Below, piece after piece: positions 55,279-64,000 of a DNA stretch of 64,000 nucleotides. Each line of letters starts with the position of its first letter. Positions within the stretch are counted from its first letter, which is position 1. A model generated the notes under the pieces. The model was not told where the DNA came from. It searched no databases and saw only the letters and a list, made by a program, of their open reading frames with translations. The translations under genes and the position numbers were made by a program. Source of the stretch: Anaerolineales bacterium (GTDB lineage: Bacteria; Chloroflexota; Anaerolineae; Anaerolineales; UBA11579); contig JAHBVC010000001.1 of the NCBI GenBank assembly GCA_019637755.1, positions 434,001 through 498,000 of the forward strand. The letters are read 5' to 3'.

Positions 55279-56313
55279 ATGGCGAAAGTTACGGGTACCG
55301 GCGCCCGAAAGGCCGATCACATTCGCATCAACCTGGAAGAGGATGTGCGCTCCGGCCTGACCACCGGCCTGGAGAAGTACTCCTTTCTGCACAACGCCCT
55401 CCCCGAACTCAATCTGGATGAAATTGACCTCTCGGTTGAGGTCTTCGGCAAACGCCTCAAAGCGCCCCTGCTGATCTCATCGATGACCGGTGGCACCAGC
55501 GAAGCCGGCACGATCAACCAGACCCTGGCCGAAGCGGCCCAGGAAGGCGGTATCGCCCTGGGCTTGGGCAGCCAGCGCGCCGCCATCGAAGACGCCAGCC
55601 TGGAGCCCACCTTCCGCGTGCGCAACGTGGCGCCGGATGTGCTGCTGTTCGCTAATGTGGGCGCGGTGCAGCTCAATTACGGCTATGGCCTCAACCATCT
55701 GCAACGCGCCGTGGACATGGCCGAAGCGGATGCCCTGATGCTGCACCTCAACGCCGTGCAGGAAGCGGTGCAACCAGAGGGCGACACCAACTTCAGCGGC
55801 CTGCTCAAGAAAATTGAAATCATGTGCAAGCAATTGCCCGTGCCGGTTGTGATCAAAGAAGTCGGCTGGGGCATCTCCGGCGAACTGGCCAAGCAGCTTG
55901 CCCGCGCCGGCGTGCAGGCCATCGATGTGGCCGGGGCCGGCGGCACCTCCTGGAGCCAGGTAGAGATGCACCGCGCCAAAGATCCCAGCCAGGCGCGCCT
56001 CGCCGCCGCCTTCGTGGATTGGGGCATCCCCACCGCCGAAAGCATCACTCAGGTGCGCCAGGCGGTCAAAACCATGCGCATCTTCGCCTCGGGCGGCCTG
56101 CGCAGCGGTGTGGATGTTGCCAAGGGCATTGCCCTCGGGGCTGAGCTGGGCGGCATGGCTGGCCCCTTCCTGAAAGCGGCCGTGCAGTCCACCAAGGCGG
56201 TGGTGCAAACCATCGCCGAGATCAGCCGTGAGCTGCAGGTGACCATGTTTGCGGCCGGTGCCGGCGATATCCGCAGTTTGCAATCTGTGCCGCTGGTGTA
56301 TCGCGGCCAGTAG
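55279..56313 (+). CDS. fni: Type 2 isopentenyl-diphosphate isomerase
   Basis: FMN- and NADPH-dependent enzyme of 344 residues interconverting isopentenyl and dimethylallyl diphosphate. Family motifs: [29 protein letters not shown] (FMN site), LGLGSQRAA, the [14 protein letters not shown] metal/substrate region, [20 protein letters not shown] and [14 protein letters not shown]. It supplies the next gene, a prenyl transferase, 68 nt downstream, although that gene has its own -10 box. Confidence 0.96.
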   Translation: MAKVTGTGARKADHIRINLEEDVRSGLTTGLEKYSFLHNALPELNLDEIDLSVEVFGKRLKAPLLISSMTGGTSEAGTINQTLAEAAQEGGIALGLGSQRAAIEDASLEPTFRVRNVAPDVLLFANVGAVQLNYGYGLNHLQRAVDMAEADALMLHLNAVQEAVQPEGDTNFSGLLKKIEIMCKQLPVPVVIKEVGWGISGELAKQLARAGVQAIDVAGAGGTSWSQVEMHRAKDPSQARLAAAFVDWGIPTAESITQVRQAVKTMRIFASGGLRSGVDVAKGIALGAELGGMAGPFLKAAVQSTKAVVQTIAEISRELQVTMFAAGAGDIRSLQSVPLVYRGQ

Positions 56314-56381
56314 CCCCTCGCTGCTCCATTCCATCGCTCATTAGCCGCGTCAAGCGCCCGCAGGGTCTATAATCCTGCTCT

Positions 56382-57401
56382 ATGTCGCTCGCCACATTCC
56401 AAGCCCAGTTTCTGCCTGCCATTGAAGACGCGCTGCAAGCTGCGGTGCAGCCCGCACTCCTCACTCACCCACACACCCCTCAAAAATTGCTGGCCATGTT
56501 GCGTTACCACATGGGTTGGGAAGGAACAGGCGCTGGCCCCAAGGCCAGCGGCAAGCGCGTGCGCCCCACCCTGGTGTTGCTCAGCGCGGCAGCGGCCGGC
56601 GCCGACTGGCGCAGTGCACTGCCCGCCGCCGCCGCGGTGGAGATCCTGCATAACTTTTCACTGATCCACGACGATATTCAAGACAACAGTGAGCAGCGCC
56701 GCGGCCGCCCCACCGTGTGGGCCCAATGGGGCATGCCGCAGGCGATCAACGCCGGCGATACGCTGTTTGCGTTGGCGCACATGGCGCTGGAGGGGTTGGC
56801 CGAAACCAGCTCCGAGCGCGCCTACCTCGAAGCCGTGCGCCTGCTGCCGCGCACCAGCCTGCAACTGACCCAGGGGCAATATCTTGACCTGGCCTACGAA
56901 CGCATGCCTGAGATCACCACTGAAGATTATTGGCCAATGATCTGGGGCAAGACCGGTGCCCTGATCGCCGCCTGTGTGCGCCTGGGCGCCCTGGTGGGCG
57001 GCGCCGAGGGCGCCCGCTTGAAAGCCTACATGGTTTTCGGCGAGAAACTTGGCCTGGCCTTCCAGGTGCATGATGATCTGCTCGGCATCTGGGGCAATCC
57101 CGACGCGATGGGCAAATCGGCTCACACGGATCTGCTCAGCGGCAAGAAATCGCTGCCGGTGCTGTATGCCCTGGCCCAGCAGGGCGAGTTTGCCCGCGGC
57201 TGGCAGGCCGGGGTCAGCGAGGCCAACGTGGCCGCGCTGGCGCAGCAATTGGAAGCCGAAGGCGCCCGTGCCTATACGCAACAACAGGCCGAGAAGCTGA
57301 CCGAAGAAGCCATCACGGCCCTGCAGGCTGCCCAGCCGGCGGCAGAACCCGGCGCCGCCCTGGCCGAGCTGGCCGATGAGCTCGGCCGGCGCGAAATCTA
57401 A
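56382..57401 (+). CDS. Polyprenyl (E-type) diphosphate synthase
   Basis: A 339-residue all-helical prenyl transferase extending allylic diphosphates with IPP. First aspartate-rich motif is HNFSLIHDDIQDNSEQRRGR (DDIQD); the second is FQVHDDLLGIWGN, where the third Asp is replaced by Gly. Lys and Arg for IPP are in ASGKRVRPTLVLL. The product (geranylgeranyl, or a longer quinone chain) cannot be read. TATAAT (56368-56373) ends 8 nt before the ATG with no ribosome site, so leaderless. Confidence 0.92.
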   Translation: MSLATFQAQFLPAIEDALQAAVQPALLTHPHTPQKLLAMLRYHMGWEGTGAGPKASGKRVRPTLVLLSAAAAGADWRSALPAAAAVEILHNFSLIHDDIQDNSEQRRGRPTVWAQWGMPQAINAGDTLFALAHMALEGLAETSSERAYLEAVRLLPRTSLQLTQGQYLDLAYERMPEITTEDYWPMIWGKTGALIAACVRLGALVGGAEGARLKAYMVFGEKLGLAFQVHDDLLGIWGNPDAMGKSAHTDLLSGKKSLPVLYALAQQGEFARGWQAGVSEANVAALAQQLEAEGARAYTQQQAEKLTEEAITALQAAQPAAEPGAALAELADELGRREI

Positions 57402-57411
57402 GCCGAAGGCT

Positions 57412-57478
57412 TAACCACAAGGCACGAAAATAAAGAGCACAAAGCCTGGGCTTTGTGCTCTTTTGCATCTTAGGCTTG
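57412..57478. terminator. Bidirectional terminator built from family C repeat
   Basis: AAAGAGCACAAAG (57432-57444) pairs with CTTTGTGCTCTTT (57451-57463), then TTTTGC. CACAAAG composition matches the family C repeat at 35174, so here the repeat acts as a terminator between convergent genes. Confidence 0.85.
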
Positions 57479-57486
57479 TGTTGTGC

Positions 57487-60006
57487 TTACTCGTAGGCCG
57501 GGATCTCCACCTCGCGCCCGCCGACGGTGATGCGGTGATACGGCAGCCACACCACGCCAAAACTGCTGACATAGATATCCTTGCGGGCCGGCGCCATGGG
57601 GATCTGGGTGATCTTCTCCACCACCGCTTCCCAACGGTCCTCGATCGCATCCATGGCTTGCTGGATTTCATCGCCCATCGCCTGCATTTCGTTCTCCAGG
57701 CTCACGATCGTGGCTTTACTGTCCTCCACTTGGGCTTTGGCTTCGGCGGTCATGCGCCGCTTGGTGAGCGAGGTGGTCAGGCGGCGCCGGCTGCCGGCAA
57801 ACAAGCCAATCACATTCTCCAAGTGCGTGCCCATCTCTTCCATGCGGCGCTGGTTAGCCTTTTCTTCATCTTGGTTCAGATCGCGGCGCTCTTTCTCCAG
57901 CTTCTTTTGCAGGGTTTTGAGCTGCGTATCGAACTTCTGCTTGGCCTTTTCCACCTCGGCGTTGCGCCGGCTCTGTGCCTCTTGGGCGCACAGGGCAGCA
58001 AACTCCTCGCGGGTGAGCTCGGGGCCGGCGTACACCTTGAGCTCCTCATTGGCCCATACCTCTACCTGGCTGGCACGGTAGACCCAATCGGCAAAATCGC
58101 GCTCCAACACTTTGAGTTGCGCGCCGTCGGCCAGGGAACCGCTCAGCGGCGCGTACAGCGCCTCTTCGCTATCCGGGCGGCCTTCGAGGCGGCGCTCATC
58201 AAACGCGGCATGCTCAAAATCTTCCCACCGCAAGCCGCGGGCGGGCACATCGGTGACCAGGGCGGCTTTGTAAGTTTCGACATCCAGGTTGTACTTGCGC
58301 TGCACCACGCGCACCTGCGCCTGCGCCAGCAAGGCCGGCTGGTAGCTCAGGCCGATGCGCTTGGCATCCGCCGGCAGGCTGCGGCGGCTGGCTTTGGCAG
58401 CCGCTTCCATACCCAGCACCGGCGGCAGAAAGAGCTCTTGCACACCGGAGGGGACGATCGGGCGCGGCCCGAGGGCCTCGGAGTCAGCTGCGGTCATTGT
58501 AGGCTCCTGTTTCTTGGGTTTGGCCGCCTGGCCGCTGGCGGCGGGGCTGGCAGTGCTGAGTTTATTGAGCGCCGGGATCTGACTGCGGGTCAGTGGCCCA
58601 GCCAGATAGTTCATTGCCCAGCGCGTGTAAAAGATGGCCGGGTGTTTCTCGTGCACATTGTGCAGCAGGAAGACGCGCTTATCCAGCGCAGAAATTTGCT
58701 TATCGTAATCGGCGCGCTTGAAGCCGCCGGGGGCGGCGCCTTCCAAGCCATCCAGCAAACGCTCTTTGTCGCGATCGGTCTGTAATTTGCCGATGAACCA
58801 AGAGCCCGCATTCGAGAGCGCCTTATAGTCCACATCTACCGGGTTCTGGGTGGCAAGCAATTGCCCCACCCCAAAGGCGCGCGCCTGCTTGAGCATGCGC
58901 AACATCGGCGCCTTGCTGGGCGGCTCGGCCACCGGCGGCAGGTACCCGTGGATCTCGTCAAAGTACACCAGGGCGCGCAGCGAGCCGGTACCACGTTGGC
59001 GGCGCATCCAGCTCTCCACGGCAGAATACAGCAGCGTGACGAAGAACATGCGCTCAGCGTCAGAGAGATGCGAGAGCAAAAATACACTGTGGCGCGGTTT
59101 GCCCGCCTTGGTGAACAACAGCGCGTCGATCTCCAGCGGCGTGCCCTCCAACCAGGTCTGGAAGCTGGGGGCGGCCAGGATGTTATTAAGCCGCAGCGCC
59201 AGGGCCGCGCGTTCTTTGGCGGGGAAGAACTGATCCAACTCCAGCACGCCGAGTTTATCGATGGGTGGGTTCTGCACCTGGCGGATCAGATCGCCCAGGG
59301 TGAGATCCTTGCCCTTGCTCCAGGCCTGCTCGAACAAGTTCGCCAGCAGGATGTGCTCGCGCGATTTCACCGGGTCAACATTATCGAAGCCGACCAGGCC
59401 AAGGATGGCGGTAGCGGTTGAGGCGATGCGCTCGCGGATCGCCTCGCGGTGCTCGTCCCAGTCTTCCTGTGGGGCTTGTAGGGAAGCCAGGATGCTGACC
59501 GGGAAGCCGGCATCGGAGCCGGGCGTATAGACGGCATACTCGGCGGCATCAGCCAGCGCCTGAAGGCGCTCGGGGCCAATGCCCCAATCGGCCAGCCCCT
59601 TGCGCCACAGTGCGGCCGTGTCCGCCGCAGCCTGCGCTACATCCTTGCCGGCGCGGCGGGCTTCATCCGGGTTGATCCAGGGTGCAAAATCGCTGGGTTG
59701 TAGGTTAGGGAAATGTAGCAGCAGATTGGTGATATCGCCCTTGGGGTCGATCATCAGTGCCGGGATGCCCTGCAGCGCGGCTTCTTCCAGAATGCCGATG
59801 CACAAGCCAGTTTTACCTGAGCCGGTCATGCCGAAGACCACCCCGTGCGTGGTCAGATCTGCCGGGTCATACAATACGGCTTCGCTGCCGGTTTGATTCT
59901 TTTTGAGGTCGTGCAGGCGGCCGAGGTAAAACTTGCCGCCGGTATCCAGTGCCGCGGGCGGCGCGGTAGTTTTCTTTACGGATTTTTGTACTTGCTTCTT
60001 AGCCAT
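57487..60006 (-). CDS. HerA-like ATPase with C-terminal coiled coil
   Basis: An 839-residue P-loop ATPase of the HerA/FtsK/VirB4 class. A short beta region precedes VVFGMTGSGKTGLCIGILEE (Walker A at 59-66); DPKGDITNLLLHFP is typical of HerA. Walker B is ALVYFDEIHGYLPP near 349, followed by LLATQNPVDVDYKALSNAGS. Residues 640-780 are rich in Lys, Glu and Gln and form a predicted coiled coil (EKAKQKFDTQLKTLQKKLEK). No nurA is adjacent. TATGAT (60018-60013) ends 6 nt before the ATG. Role in DNA or protein translocation is open. Confidence 0.82.
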   Translation of the reverse strand: MAKKQVQKSVKKTTAPPAALDTGGKFYLGRLHDLKKNQTGSEAVLYDPADLTTHGVVFGMTGSGKTGLCIGILEEAALQGIPALMIDPKGDITNLLLHFPNLQPSDFAPWINPDEARRAGKDVAQAAADTAALWRKGLADWGIGPERLQALADAAEYAVYTPGSDAGFPVSILASLQAPQEDWDEHREAIRERIASTATAILGLVGFDNVDPVKSREHILLANLFEQAWSKGKDLTLGDLIRQVQNPPIDKLGVLELDQFFPAKERAALALRLNNILAAPSFQTWLEGTPLEIDALLFTKAGKPRHSVFLLSHLSDAERMFFVTLLYSAVESWMRRQRGTGSLRALVYFDEIHGYLPPVAEPPSKAPMLRMLKQARAFGVGQLLATQNPVDVDYKALSNAGSWFIGKLQTDRDKERLLDGLEGAAPGGFKRADYDKQISALDKRVFLLHNVHEKHPAIFYTRWAMNYLAGPLTRSQIPALNKLSTASPAASGQAAKPKKQEPTMTAADSEALGPRPIVPSGVQELFLPPVLGMEAAAKASRRSLPADAKRIGLSYQPALLAQAQVRVVQRKYNLDVETYKAALVTDVPARGLRWEDFEHAAFDERRLEGRPDSEEALYAPLSGSLADGAQLKVLERDFADWVYRASQVEVWANEELKVYAGPELTREEFAALCAQEAQSRRNAEVEKAKQKFDTQLKTLQKKLEKERRDLNQDEEKANQRRMEEMGTHLENVIGLFAGSRRRLTTSLTKRRMTAEAKAQVEDSKATIVSLENEMQAMGDEIQQAMDAIEDRWEAVVEKITQIPMAPARKDIYVSSFGVVWLPYHRITVGGREVEIPAYE

Positions 60007-60027
60007 AGGCGAATCATAACATTGGGT

Positions 60028-61215
60028 TTAGACAAACTCCATAAAAACCTGGTTACCCAATAGGCGCCCTTGCGCGGTCAGCCGCAGGCGATCGGCGGCT
60101 TGCTCCAGCAGGCCGCGCTGCCGCAGGGTCTGGATGCTGCGCCCATACACCTGCTCGAGGCTGCGGCCAAAGCGCTGCGCAAAACCCGCCGCCGAAACGC
60201 CTTCGCGCACTAAGCGCAGGCCCATCATCATTGTTTCGCCCATTTCGCGTTCGGCATCGATTGGCTCCACGCTGGCCGTGGCCGGGGTGCGCGGCAGCCC
60301 GGCGGCCCTTGCATCGCCTGCGGCGCTGCGCATGCGTTTGATGTAGGCGCCCGGTGCCAGCACATTGGCAGTGCGCTGGCCGGCCAGGAAGCCATGTGCC
60401 CCGGCGCCCAACCCGGCATAGGGCAGATTGCGCCAGTATTGCAAGTTATGGCGGCAGGCACGTGGCTGGCCGTCGGCGCCGGGCCGCGCCCAGTTGGAAA
60501 TTTCGTACTGGATAAAGCCACCGGCGGCTAACTTTTCATCGGCCAACTCGTACATCTCGGCTGCCAGATCACCATCCGGCAGGGCCAGCAGGCCGCGCGC
60601 ATCCAGCTCCTTGAACGGCGTGCCGTGTTCGATGCTCAACGCGTACAGCGAGAGGTGCTCCGGGGCCAGCTCCAGCGCCAGCTCCAGATTGCGCTGCCAA
60701 CTGGCCAGCGACTGGCCGGGCAGGCCAAAGATCCAATCCAGGTTGATGTTTTCAAAGCCGGCCTGGCGCGCCCACTTGACCGCATTCACCACGTCCACAA
60801 AATCGTGCTGGCGTTCCAAGACCAACAGCTCCTGCGGGCTGGCCGATTGCACCCCCAGGCTGAGGCGGTTGAAGCCCGCCTGGCGCAGCCCAGCCAGATA
60901 GTCGGCCGACAAGGTGCCGGGGTTGGCTTCCAACGAGATCTCGGCATCCGGCTGGATCGCAAAGCTGGTCTGCAGCGCCAGCATCAGGCGCTGCATGGCA
61001 TCCAGCGGCAGCAATGAGGGCGTGCCACCGCCCAGGAAGATGGTGTGCACCGGCAGCGGCGCGCCGGCGGCCTGCGCCAGCCAGCGAGCCTCGGCGATCA
61101 GTGCGTCGGTATACGCCGGGATGAGCTGCTCCAGCCCGGCATAGGTGTTGAAATCGCAGTACCCACAGCGATGCCGGCAGAAGGGGATGTGCAGGTAGAG
61201 GCTGGTGGCTTGCAT
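60028..61215 (-). CDS. hemW: HemW-type radical SAM protein
   Basis: A 395-residue radical SAM protein of the HemW/HemN-like group, a heme chaperone rather than a classical coproporphyrinogen oxidase. The cluster cysteines are C13, C17 and C20 in PFCRHRCGYCDF. Further motifs are FLGGGTPSLLP, SLEANPGTLS and LSLGVQSASPQEL, then a C-terminal winged helix. The open frame begins inside the family B array at 61332, but TATACT (61228-61223) ends 7 nt before the ATG at 61215, which also starts the barrel. Confidence 0.92.
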   Translation of the reverse strand: MQATSLYLHIPFCRHRCGYCDFNTYAGLEQLIPAYTDALIAEARWLAQAAGAPLPVHTIFLGGGTPSLLPLDAMQRLMLALQTSFAIQPDAEISLEANPGTLSADYLAGLRQAGFNRLSLGVQSASPQELLVLERQHDFVDVVNAVKWARQAGFENINLDWIFGLPGQSLASWQRNLELALELAPEHLSLYALSIEHGTPFKELDARGLLALPDGDLAAEMYELADEKLAAGGFIQYEISNWARPGADGQPRACRHNLQYWRNLPYAGLGAGAHGFLAGQRTANVLAPGAYIKRMRSAAGDARAAGLPRTPATASVEPIDAEREMGETMMMGLRLVREGVSAAGFAQRFGRSLEQVYGRSIQTLRQRGLLEQAADRLRLTAQGRLLGNQVFMEFV

Positions 61216-61242
61216 CTGCGTGAGTATACCTTTGGGGGAGTG

Positions 61243-61600
61243 GCAGTGAGGAGTGAACAGTAATGCATTAGCAGTGAGGAGTGAACAGTAATGAGTGAGC
61301 AGGTTATCGCTAAGTGGCACTAACCTGCTCACTGTTCTCTGCTCGCTGCTCTCACCAGCTCACTATTCCCTGTTCACTGTTGACTTCCTCCCTGTTCACT
61401 CTTCCTATTCCCTGTTCACTACTCCCTGTTCACTACTCCCTCTTCCCTGTTCCCCGCTCACTCTTCACTGCTCCCTACTCCCTGCTCACTCTCCCCTGCT
61501 CACTGCTCACTATTCACTTCTCACTGCTCACTTCTGCACTTCTCCCTGCTCACTCTGCACTTCTCACTGCTCACTGGCCCTCCCTCCTCACTGGACTCTC
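61243..61600. repeat. Expanded GAGCAGTGA/CTGTTCACT array (family B)
   Basis: About 350 bp with a left part of GTGAGGAGTGAACAGTAATG units and a long right part of CTGTTCACTCTTCC-like and CTGCTCACT units. AGTGAGCAGGTT and AACCTGCTCACT form the centre of a fold-back. The pyrimidine strand gives open frames with no other support as genes. It is by far the largest copy of family B. Confidence 0.85.
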
Positions 61601-61639
61601 ATCCGGCCCCCTCGCCCCTTGGTATAATCGCCCAGTTTT

Positions 61640-62815
61640 ATGACAACAGAAAAACCTCGCTCCACTCCGACCAAAATTTGTCCCAGTTGTGGCACGCGCG
61701 TTAGCGACAATGCGCCACGCTGCGTGGTGTGCGGCCACCAGTTTGTTTCCGGCAGCACGCCCATCACCAAAAAGGCCGCCAAGGCCGATGCGCCCATCGG
61801 TGGGCGCACCAGCCTGCCCGAGCTGCGCCTCAGCCTGCCGATCGCCATCGGCCTGCTGGTGCTGATTCTGCTCATCGGCAGCGGTGTAGCCTACGCCCTG
61901 CTCTCGCAAACCGGGCGCCTGGTGGCACCTGAGGTAGAGGGCAGCGCCACCCCCACGGCTACGGCCACCTTTACCCCCACCCCAGAAACGCCCACGCCCA
62001 CCTCCACGCCAGAGGCCACCTACACGCCGCTGTCGTACACGGTACAGCAGTTGGATACCTGTGGTGGCATTGGCTTTGCCTTCAACGTCAGCGCCGCTTC
62101 GATCATTCTGCAAAATGCGCTGGATGCTAACTGCAGCCTGTTTATCGGCCAATCCTTGCTGATCCCGCAGCCCACTTTTACCGCCACCCCGCAGGCCACC
62201 GCTACCCTGGGCGAGATGGAATCGACGGTGGCCGCTTGCGAAGTGGACCGTTACGTCGTGCAATCCGGCGAAACGCTGAGCCTGATCTCGCTCACCTACG
62301 GCGTGCCGATGGAAGCGATCATGAGCTGGAACGGCATGACCTCGGATAGCACCTTTGAGGGCCAACGCCTCAACATCCCGCTGTGCATGCGCACCTATGT
62401 GGGCCAGGCGACGGTGACCCCCACCGTGGCCCCGCCTTACCCGGCGCCGGAGCTGCTGCTGCCGGCGGATGGCGACGCCTTCACTTCGAGCAGCGATACG
62501 ATTGCGCTGCAATGGGCCTCAGTGGGCACGCTGCGCAGCAATGAGTACTACCAGGTCACCATTGTGGATGTGACCAGCGGGCGCAACCTGCAGATCACCG
62601 ATGAGGTCAAAGACACCACGTTCTCGGTGCCCACCTCGTTCCGCCCCACGGATGGGCGCCCGCACATCTTCCGTTGGTCAGTGGTGACGGTGGCGCAGAT
62701 CGGCGTGGATGCCGACGGCCTGCCAGTCTACATTCAGGGTGGCCCAGCCAGCCTGATGCGCACCTTCACCTGGAACGGCAGCGGCGCTGCCGCAGCCGGT
62801 ACCCCCAGCCCCTAG
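61640..62815 (+). CDS. Membrane-anchored LysM protein with N-terminal zinc ribbon
   Basis: A 391-residue protein. A cytoplasmic zinc ribbon uses C14, C17, C28 and C31 (CPSC and CVVC). A transmembrane helix follows (about 66-88, LPIAIGLLVLILLIGSGVAY), then a Thr/Pro linker (TPTATATFTPTPETPTPT). Two LysM-like modules come next: YTVQQLDTCGGIGFAFNV and YVVQSGETLSLISLTYGV. A beta-sandwich ends the protein. LysM binds peptidoglycan or glycans. TATAAT (61623-61628) lies 11 nt upstream of the ATG with no ribosome site. Confidence 0.85.
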   Translation: MTTEKPRSTPTKICPSCGTRVSDNAPRCVVCGHQFVSGSTPITKKAAKADAPIGGRTSLPELRLSLPIAIGLLVLILLIGSGVAYALLSQTGRLVAPEVEGSATPTATATFTPTPETPTPTSTPEATYTPLSYTVQQLDTCGGIGFAFNVSAASIILQNALDANCSLFIGQSLLIPQPTFTATPQATATLGEMESTVAACEVDRYVVQSGETLSLISLTYGVPMEAIMSWNGMTSDSTFEGQRLNIPLCMRTYVGQATVTPTVAPPYPAPELLLPADGDAFTSSSDTIALQWASVGTLRSNEYYQVTIVDVTSGRNLQITDEVKDTTFSVPTSFRPTDGRPHIFRWSVVTVAQIGVDADGLPVYIQGGPASLMRTFTWNGSGAAAAGTPSP

Positions 62816-62840
62816 AAACAAACGAGCCAGCTTGCAATCA

Positions 62841-62874
62841 AAAAAGCCCTCTCCAAATGGAGAGGGCTTTTTTA
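62841..62874. terminator. Bidirectional intrinsic terminator
   Basis: AAAAAGCCCTCTCC pairs with GGAGAGGGCTTTTT around AAAT, between the LysM gene and convergent gltA. Confidence 0.93.
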
Positions 62875-62894
62875 TATGTGAGTGAGCAAGGTCC

Positions 62895-64000
62895 TTACTT
62901 ACGCTTGTCCATCGGCACAAAATCGCGCTTGTCTTCGCCCATATAAACCTGGCGCGGGCGGGCGATCTTCTGCTCTTCGTCCAGCAACATCTCTTGCCAC
63001 TGGGCCAGCCAGCCCACCGTGCGCGGGATGGCGAACATCACCGGGAAGAAGGCTACCGGCAGGCCCATGGCCTGGTAGATGATGCCGGAGTAGAAATCGA
63101 CATTGGGGTACAGCTTGCGCTCGATGAAGTATGGATCCTTCAGTGCGATCTGCTCCAACTCCACGGCAATATCCAGCAGGGCGTTGCGCCCAGTGACCTT
63201 GAAGACGTCTTCGGCTACCTGCTTAATGATCTTGGCGCGCGGATCGTAATTCTTGTAGACGCGGTGGCCGAAGCCCATCAAACGGCCCTCGCCCTGCTTG
63301 ACCTTCTCAACAAAGCTGGGGATGTTCTTGACATCGCCGATCTGGCTGAGCATGCGCAGCACGGCTTCGTTGGCGCCGCCATGTAGCGGGCCGTAGAGCG
63401 CGGCGGCCGCGCCGGCCATCGCGGAGTACGGGTCCACCTTGCTGGAGCCGATCGAGCGCATGGCGCTGGTGCTGCAGTTCTGCTCATGGTCAGCGTGCAA
63501 GATGAAGAGCACGTCCAGCGCACGCTCCAGCACCGGGTTGGGCTCGTAGTTCTGCTCCATCATCTTGAACATCATGCTCAAGAAATTGCCCGGGTAGCTC
63601 AGGTTGTTATCCGGGTAAATGAAGGGCAGGCCACGGCTGTGGCGGTACGAGAAGGCTGCGATCGTGGGCACCTTGGCGATCAAGCGCTGGATCTGAATGG
63701 TGCGCACGGTGGTGTCGTTGATCTGATTGGCTTCGGGGTAGAAGGTGGAAAGCGCCGCTACCGTGGCGATGAACATGCCCATCGGGTGGGCATCGTAGCG
63801 GAAGGTCTGCATGAACTGTTTGATGTTCTCGTGGATGATGGTGTGATGGGTAATGTCATACACCCACTGGTCCAACTGGCTCTGGGTAGGCAGCTCGCCG
63901 TACAGGATCAGGTAGGCCACTTCAAGATAGGTGCACTTCTCGGCCAGTTGTTCGATGGGATAGCCGCGATAGCGCAGAATGCCTTTTTCGCCGTCAAGGT
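62895..64000 (-). CDS. gltA: Citrate synthase, 5' end beyond the window
   Basis: Condenses acetyl-CoA and oxaloacetate at TCA entry. The 368 visible residues begin in frame at the window edge with DGEKGILRYRGYPIEQLAEK, a conserved N-terminal citrate synthase segment, so only a short N-terminus is missing. Catalytic residues: His in LHADHEQNCSTSAMR and GPLHGGANEAVLRML, and the Asp near the C-terminus in NVDFYSGIIY. The C-terminus KRDFVPMDKRK is complete. Together with sucCD it marks central carbon metabolism. Confidence 0.96.
   Translation of the reverse strand, partial: LDGEKGILRYRGYPIEQLAEKCTYLEVAYLILYGELPTQSQLDQWVYDITHHTIIHENIKQFMQTFRYDAHPMGMFIATVAALSTFYPEANQINDTTVRTIQIQRLIAKVPTIAAFSYRHSRGLPFIYPDNNLSYPGNFLSMMFKMMEQNYEPNPVLERALDVLFILHADHEQNCSTSAMRSIGSSKVDPYSAMAGAAAALYGPLHGGANEAVLRMLSQIGDVKNIPSFVEKVKQGEGRLMGFGHRVYKNYDPRAKIIKQVAEDVFKVTGRNALLDIAVELEQIALKDPYFIERKLYPNVDFYSGIIYQAMGLPVAFFPVMFAIPRTVGWLAQWQEMLLDEEQKIARPRQVYMGEDKRDFVPMDKRK

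Noticed and set aside
61243-61600. CRISPR-like appearance of short repeated units
   Set aside because: Units are degenerate, variable in length and lack unique spacers of constant size; no cas genes occur in the window.
61295-61643. Two overlapping 109-110 residue open frames rich in Leu, Ser, Cys and His
   Set aside because: They are created by the pyrimidine-rich family B repeat array; no ribosome site, no domain, and the LysM gene starts right after.

Overview
The window is a GC-rich bacterial chromosome segment with about 46 complete protein genes, one tmRNA, and partial genes at both ends. I infer a member of the Chloroflexota, probably Anaerolineae-like. The reasons are a giant Agl23-type glycosyltransferase carrying NHL repeats, a type 2 isopentenyl-diphosphate isomerase, many N-terminal lipoproteins with Pro/Thr linkers, and many start codons lying directly behind a -10 box. 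This is inference from gene style; no rRNA is present to confirm it.

Layout. 0-9.6 kb: sugar-nucleotide-type epimerase and PlsY, a membrane endonuclease/exonuclease/phosphatase-fold protein, a membrane sulfatase-like protein, an aldo/keto reductase, a LysE exporter, and a metallophosphoesterase coupled to a ParB-like/universal-stress fusion. 9.6-11.7 kb: an ArsR regulator, a 20-residue cysteine-rich peptide gene and a two-domain VOC dioxygenase, then about 0.5 kb of palindromic repeats. 11.7-12.1 kb: ssrA tmRNA. 12.2-22.3 kb: a lipoprotein, a 23S rRNA methyltransferase, an MFS transporter, an AT-richer UvrD-like helicase apparently inserted behind a kbl-like gene, a LURP-one protein and ligA. 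22.3-26.7 kb: a tightly coupled proS-patatin-patatin-esterase operon preceded by a Pro-rich leader peptide and an intrinsic terminator. 27-33 kb: lipoprotein, CtlX-like amidinotransferase, KimA-like permease, DinG. 33-46 kb: a phenylacetyl-CoA epoxidase cluster (paaABCD) with aldehyde dehydrogenase, two enoyl-CoA hydratases and a PaaH-type dehydrogenase; paaE, paaK and paaZ are not in the window. 46-64 kb: pseudouridine synthase, MFS transporter, Agl23/NHL protein, sucCD, DUF333 protein, acpP, fni, polyprenyl synthase, HerA-like ATPase, hemW, a LysM protein and the 3' part of gltA.

Three themes cut across the window. First, at least 15 genes have a -10-like hexamer ending 6-8 nt before the start codon, which predicts widespread leaderless mRNAs. 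Second, several unrelated families of short, low-complexity fold-back repeats fill intergenic gaps, and eight stop codons lie inside them; one perfect 26-bp palindrome lies inside paaB. Third, there are small regulatory designs: a proline-rich leader peptide before proS, and a cysteine-rich micropeptide beside arsR.
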